Part shown: one piece after another, positions 63,952 through 64,000 of the stretch
Layout of the letters: each line of letters begins with the position of its first letter
Numbering within the stretch: the stretch's first letter is position 1
Assembly (NCBI RefSeq): GCF_011074885.1
Contig: NC_054689.1
Location: 930,001 to 994,000, forward strand
Source of the DNA: Brettanomyces bruxellensis
Taxonomy: Eukaryota; Ascomycota; Pichiomycetes; Pichiales; Pichiaceae
DNA: 64,000 nucleotides
Direction of reading: 5' to 3'
Position numbers and translations under genes: made by a program
Notes under the pieces: model-generated
The model's database searches: none
Told to the model about the DNA's origin: nothing
Seen by the model: the letters and a program-made list of their open reading frames with translations, nothing else

Positions 63952-64000
63952 TTTTATTCGAGATTTGCTAATATGAAATGTGTTTCAGATCAAAAAGAAA

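Overview
The window is nuclear DNA of a budding yeast (Saccharomycotina). Every recognisable gene is a fungal single-copy housekeeping or signalling gene, the two introns found have yeast splice signals (GTATGT or GTAAGT donors, an ACTAAC branch point, CAG acceptors), and nothing prokaryotic or viral is present. CTG codons sit at conserved leucines in VAC8, so the standard code is used and the CTG-Ser clade is unlikely. Together with the mix of CG-rich and very AT-rich codons and the roomy intergenic regions, this suggests a Pichiaceae-type yeast (Brettanomyces/Dekkera, Pichia or Ogataea group). The genus is inference.

Layout, left to right: the 3' end of CWC21 (splicing); an RTA1-family 7-TM protein gene; an unrecognised 667-aa Pro/Ala-rich protein on the minus strand; then an 11.3-kb stretch (5987-17320) with no credible gene. 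On the plus strand follow VAC8 (vacuole inheritance/Cvt), URC1 (uracil catabolism), SEC7 (Golgi Arf-GEF), STM1 (ribosome preservation, with a 601-nt intron) and STB3 (ribosome-biogenesis repressor). Next come FAS2 (fatty acid synthase alpha) and FTR1 (iron permease, broken by an apparent one-base frameshift), both minus; an SSO1/2 t-SNARE gene (plus); an SLM1/2-like F-BAR/PH protein gene and an unrecognised 211-aa gene (both minus); MRL1 (plus); a bifunctional 6-phosphofructo-2-kinase/fructose-2,6-bisphosphatase gene (minus); a YMC1/2-type mitochondrial carrier gene (minus, 66-nt intron); MOB1 (minus); PMU1 (plus); and TPD3 (PP2A scaffold, minus).

The genes do not form a pathway cluster. There is a loose bias to membrane traffic and TOR/PP2A signalling (VAC8, SEC7, SSO, SLM, MRL1, STB3, STM1, TPD3), which I take as chance.

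The parts most worth a second look are outside the coding regions: the 11.3-kb gene desert with several unrelated minisatellites and a strongly pyrimidine-rich top strand; degenerate tandem repeats, different in sequence at each gene, just downstream of stop codons (RTA1-like, VAC8, URC1, SEC7, STB3, FAS2, SLM); a URC1 promoter with three GATAAG sites and a duplicated 11-mer; a cluster of CGG inverted repeats upstream of the RTA1-family gene; and the FTR1 frameshift. I saw no transposon, tRNA, rRNA or CRISPR, and no sign of a novel multi-gene system.
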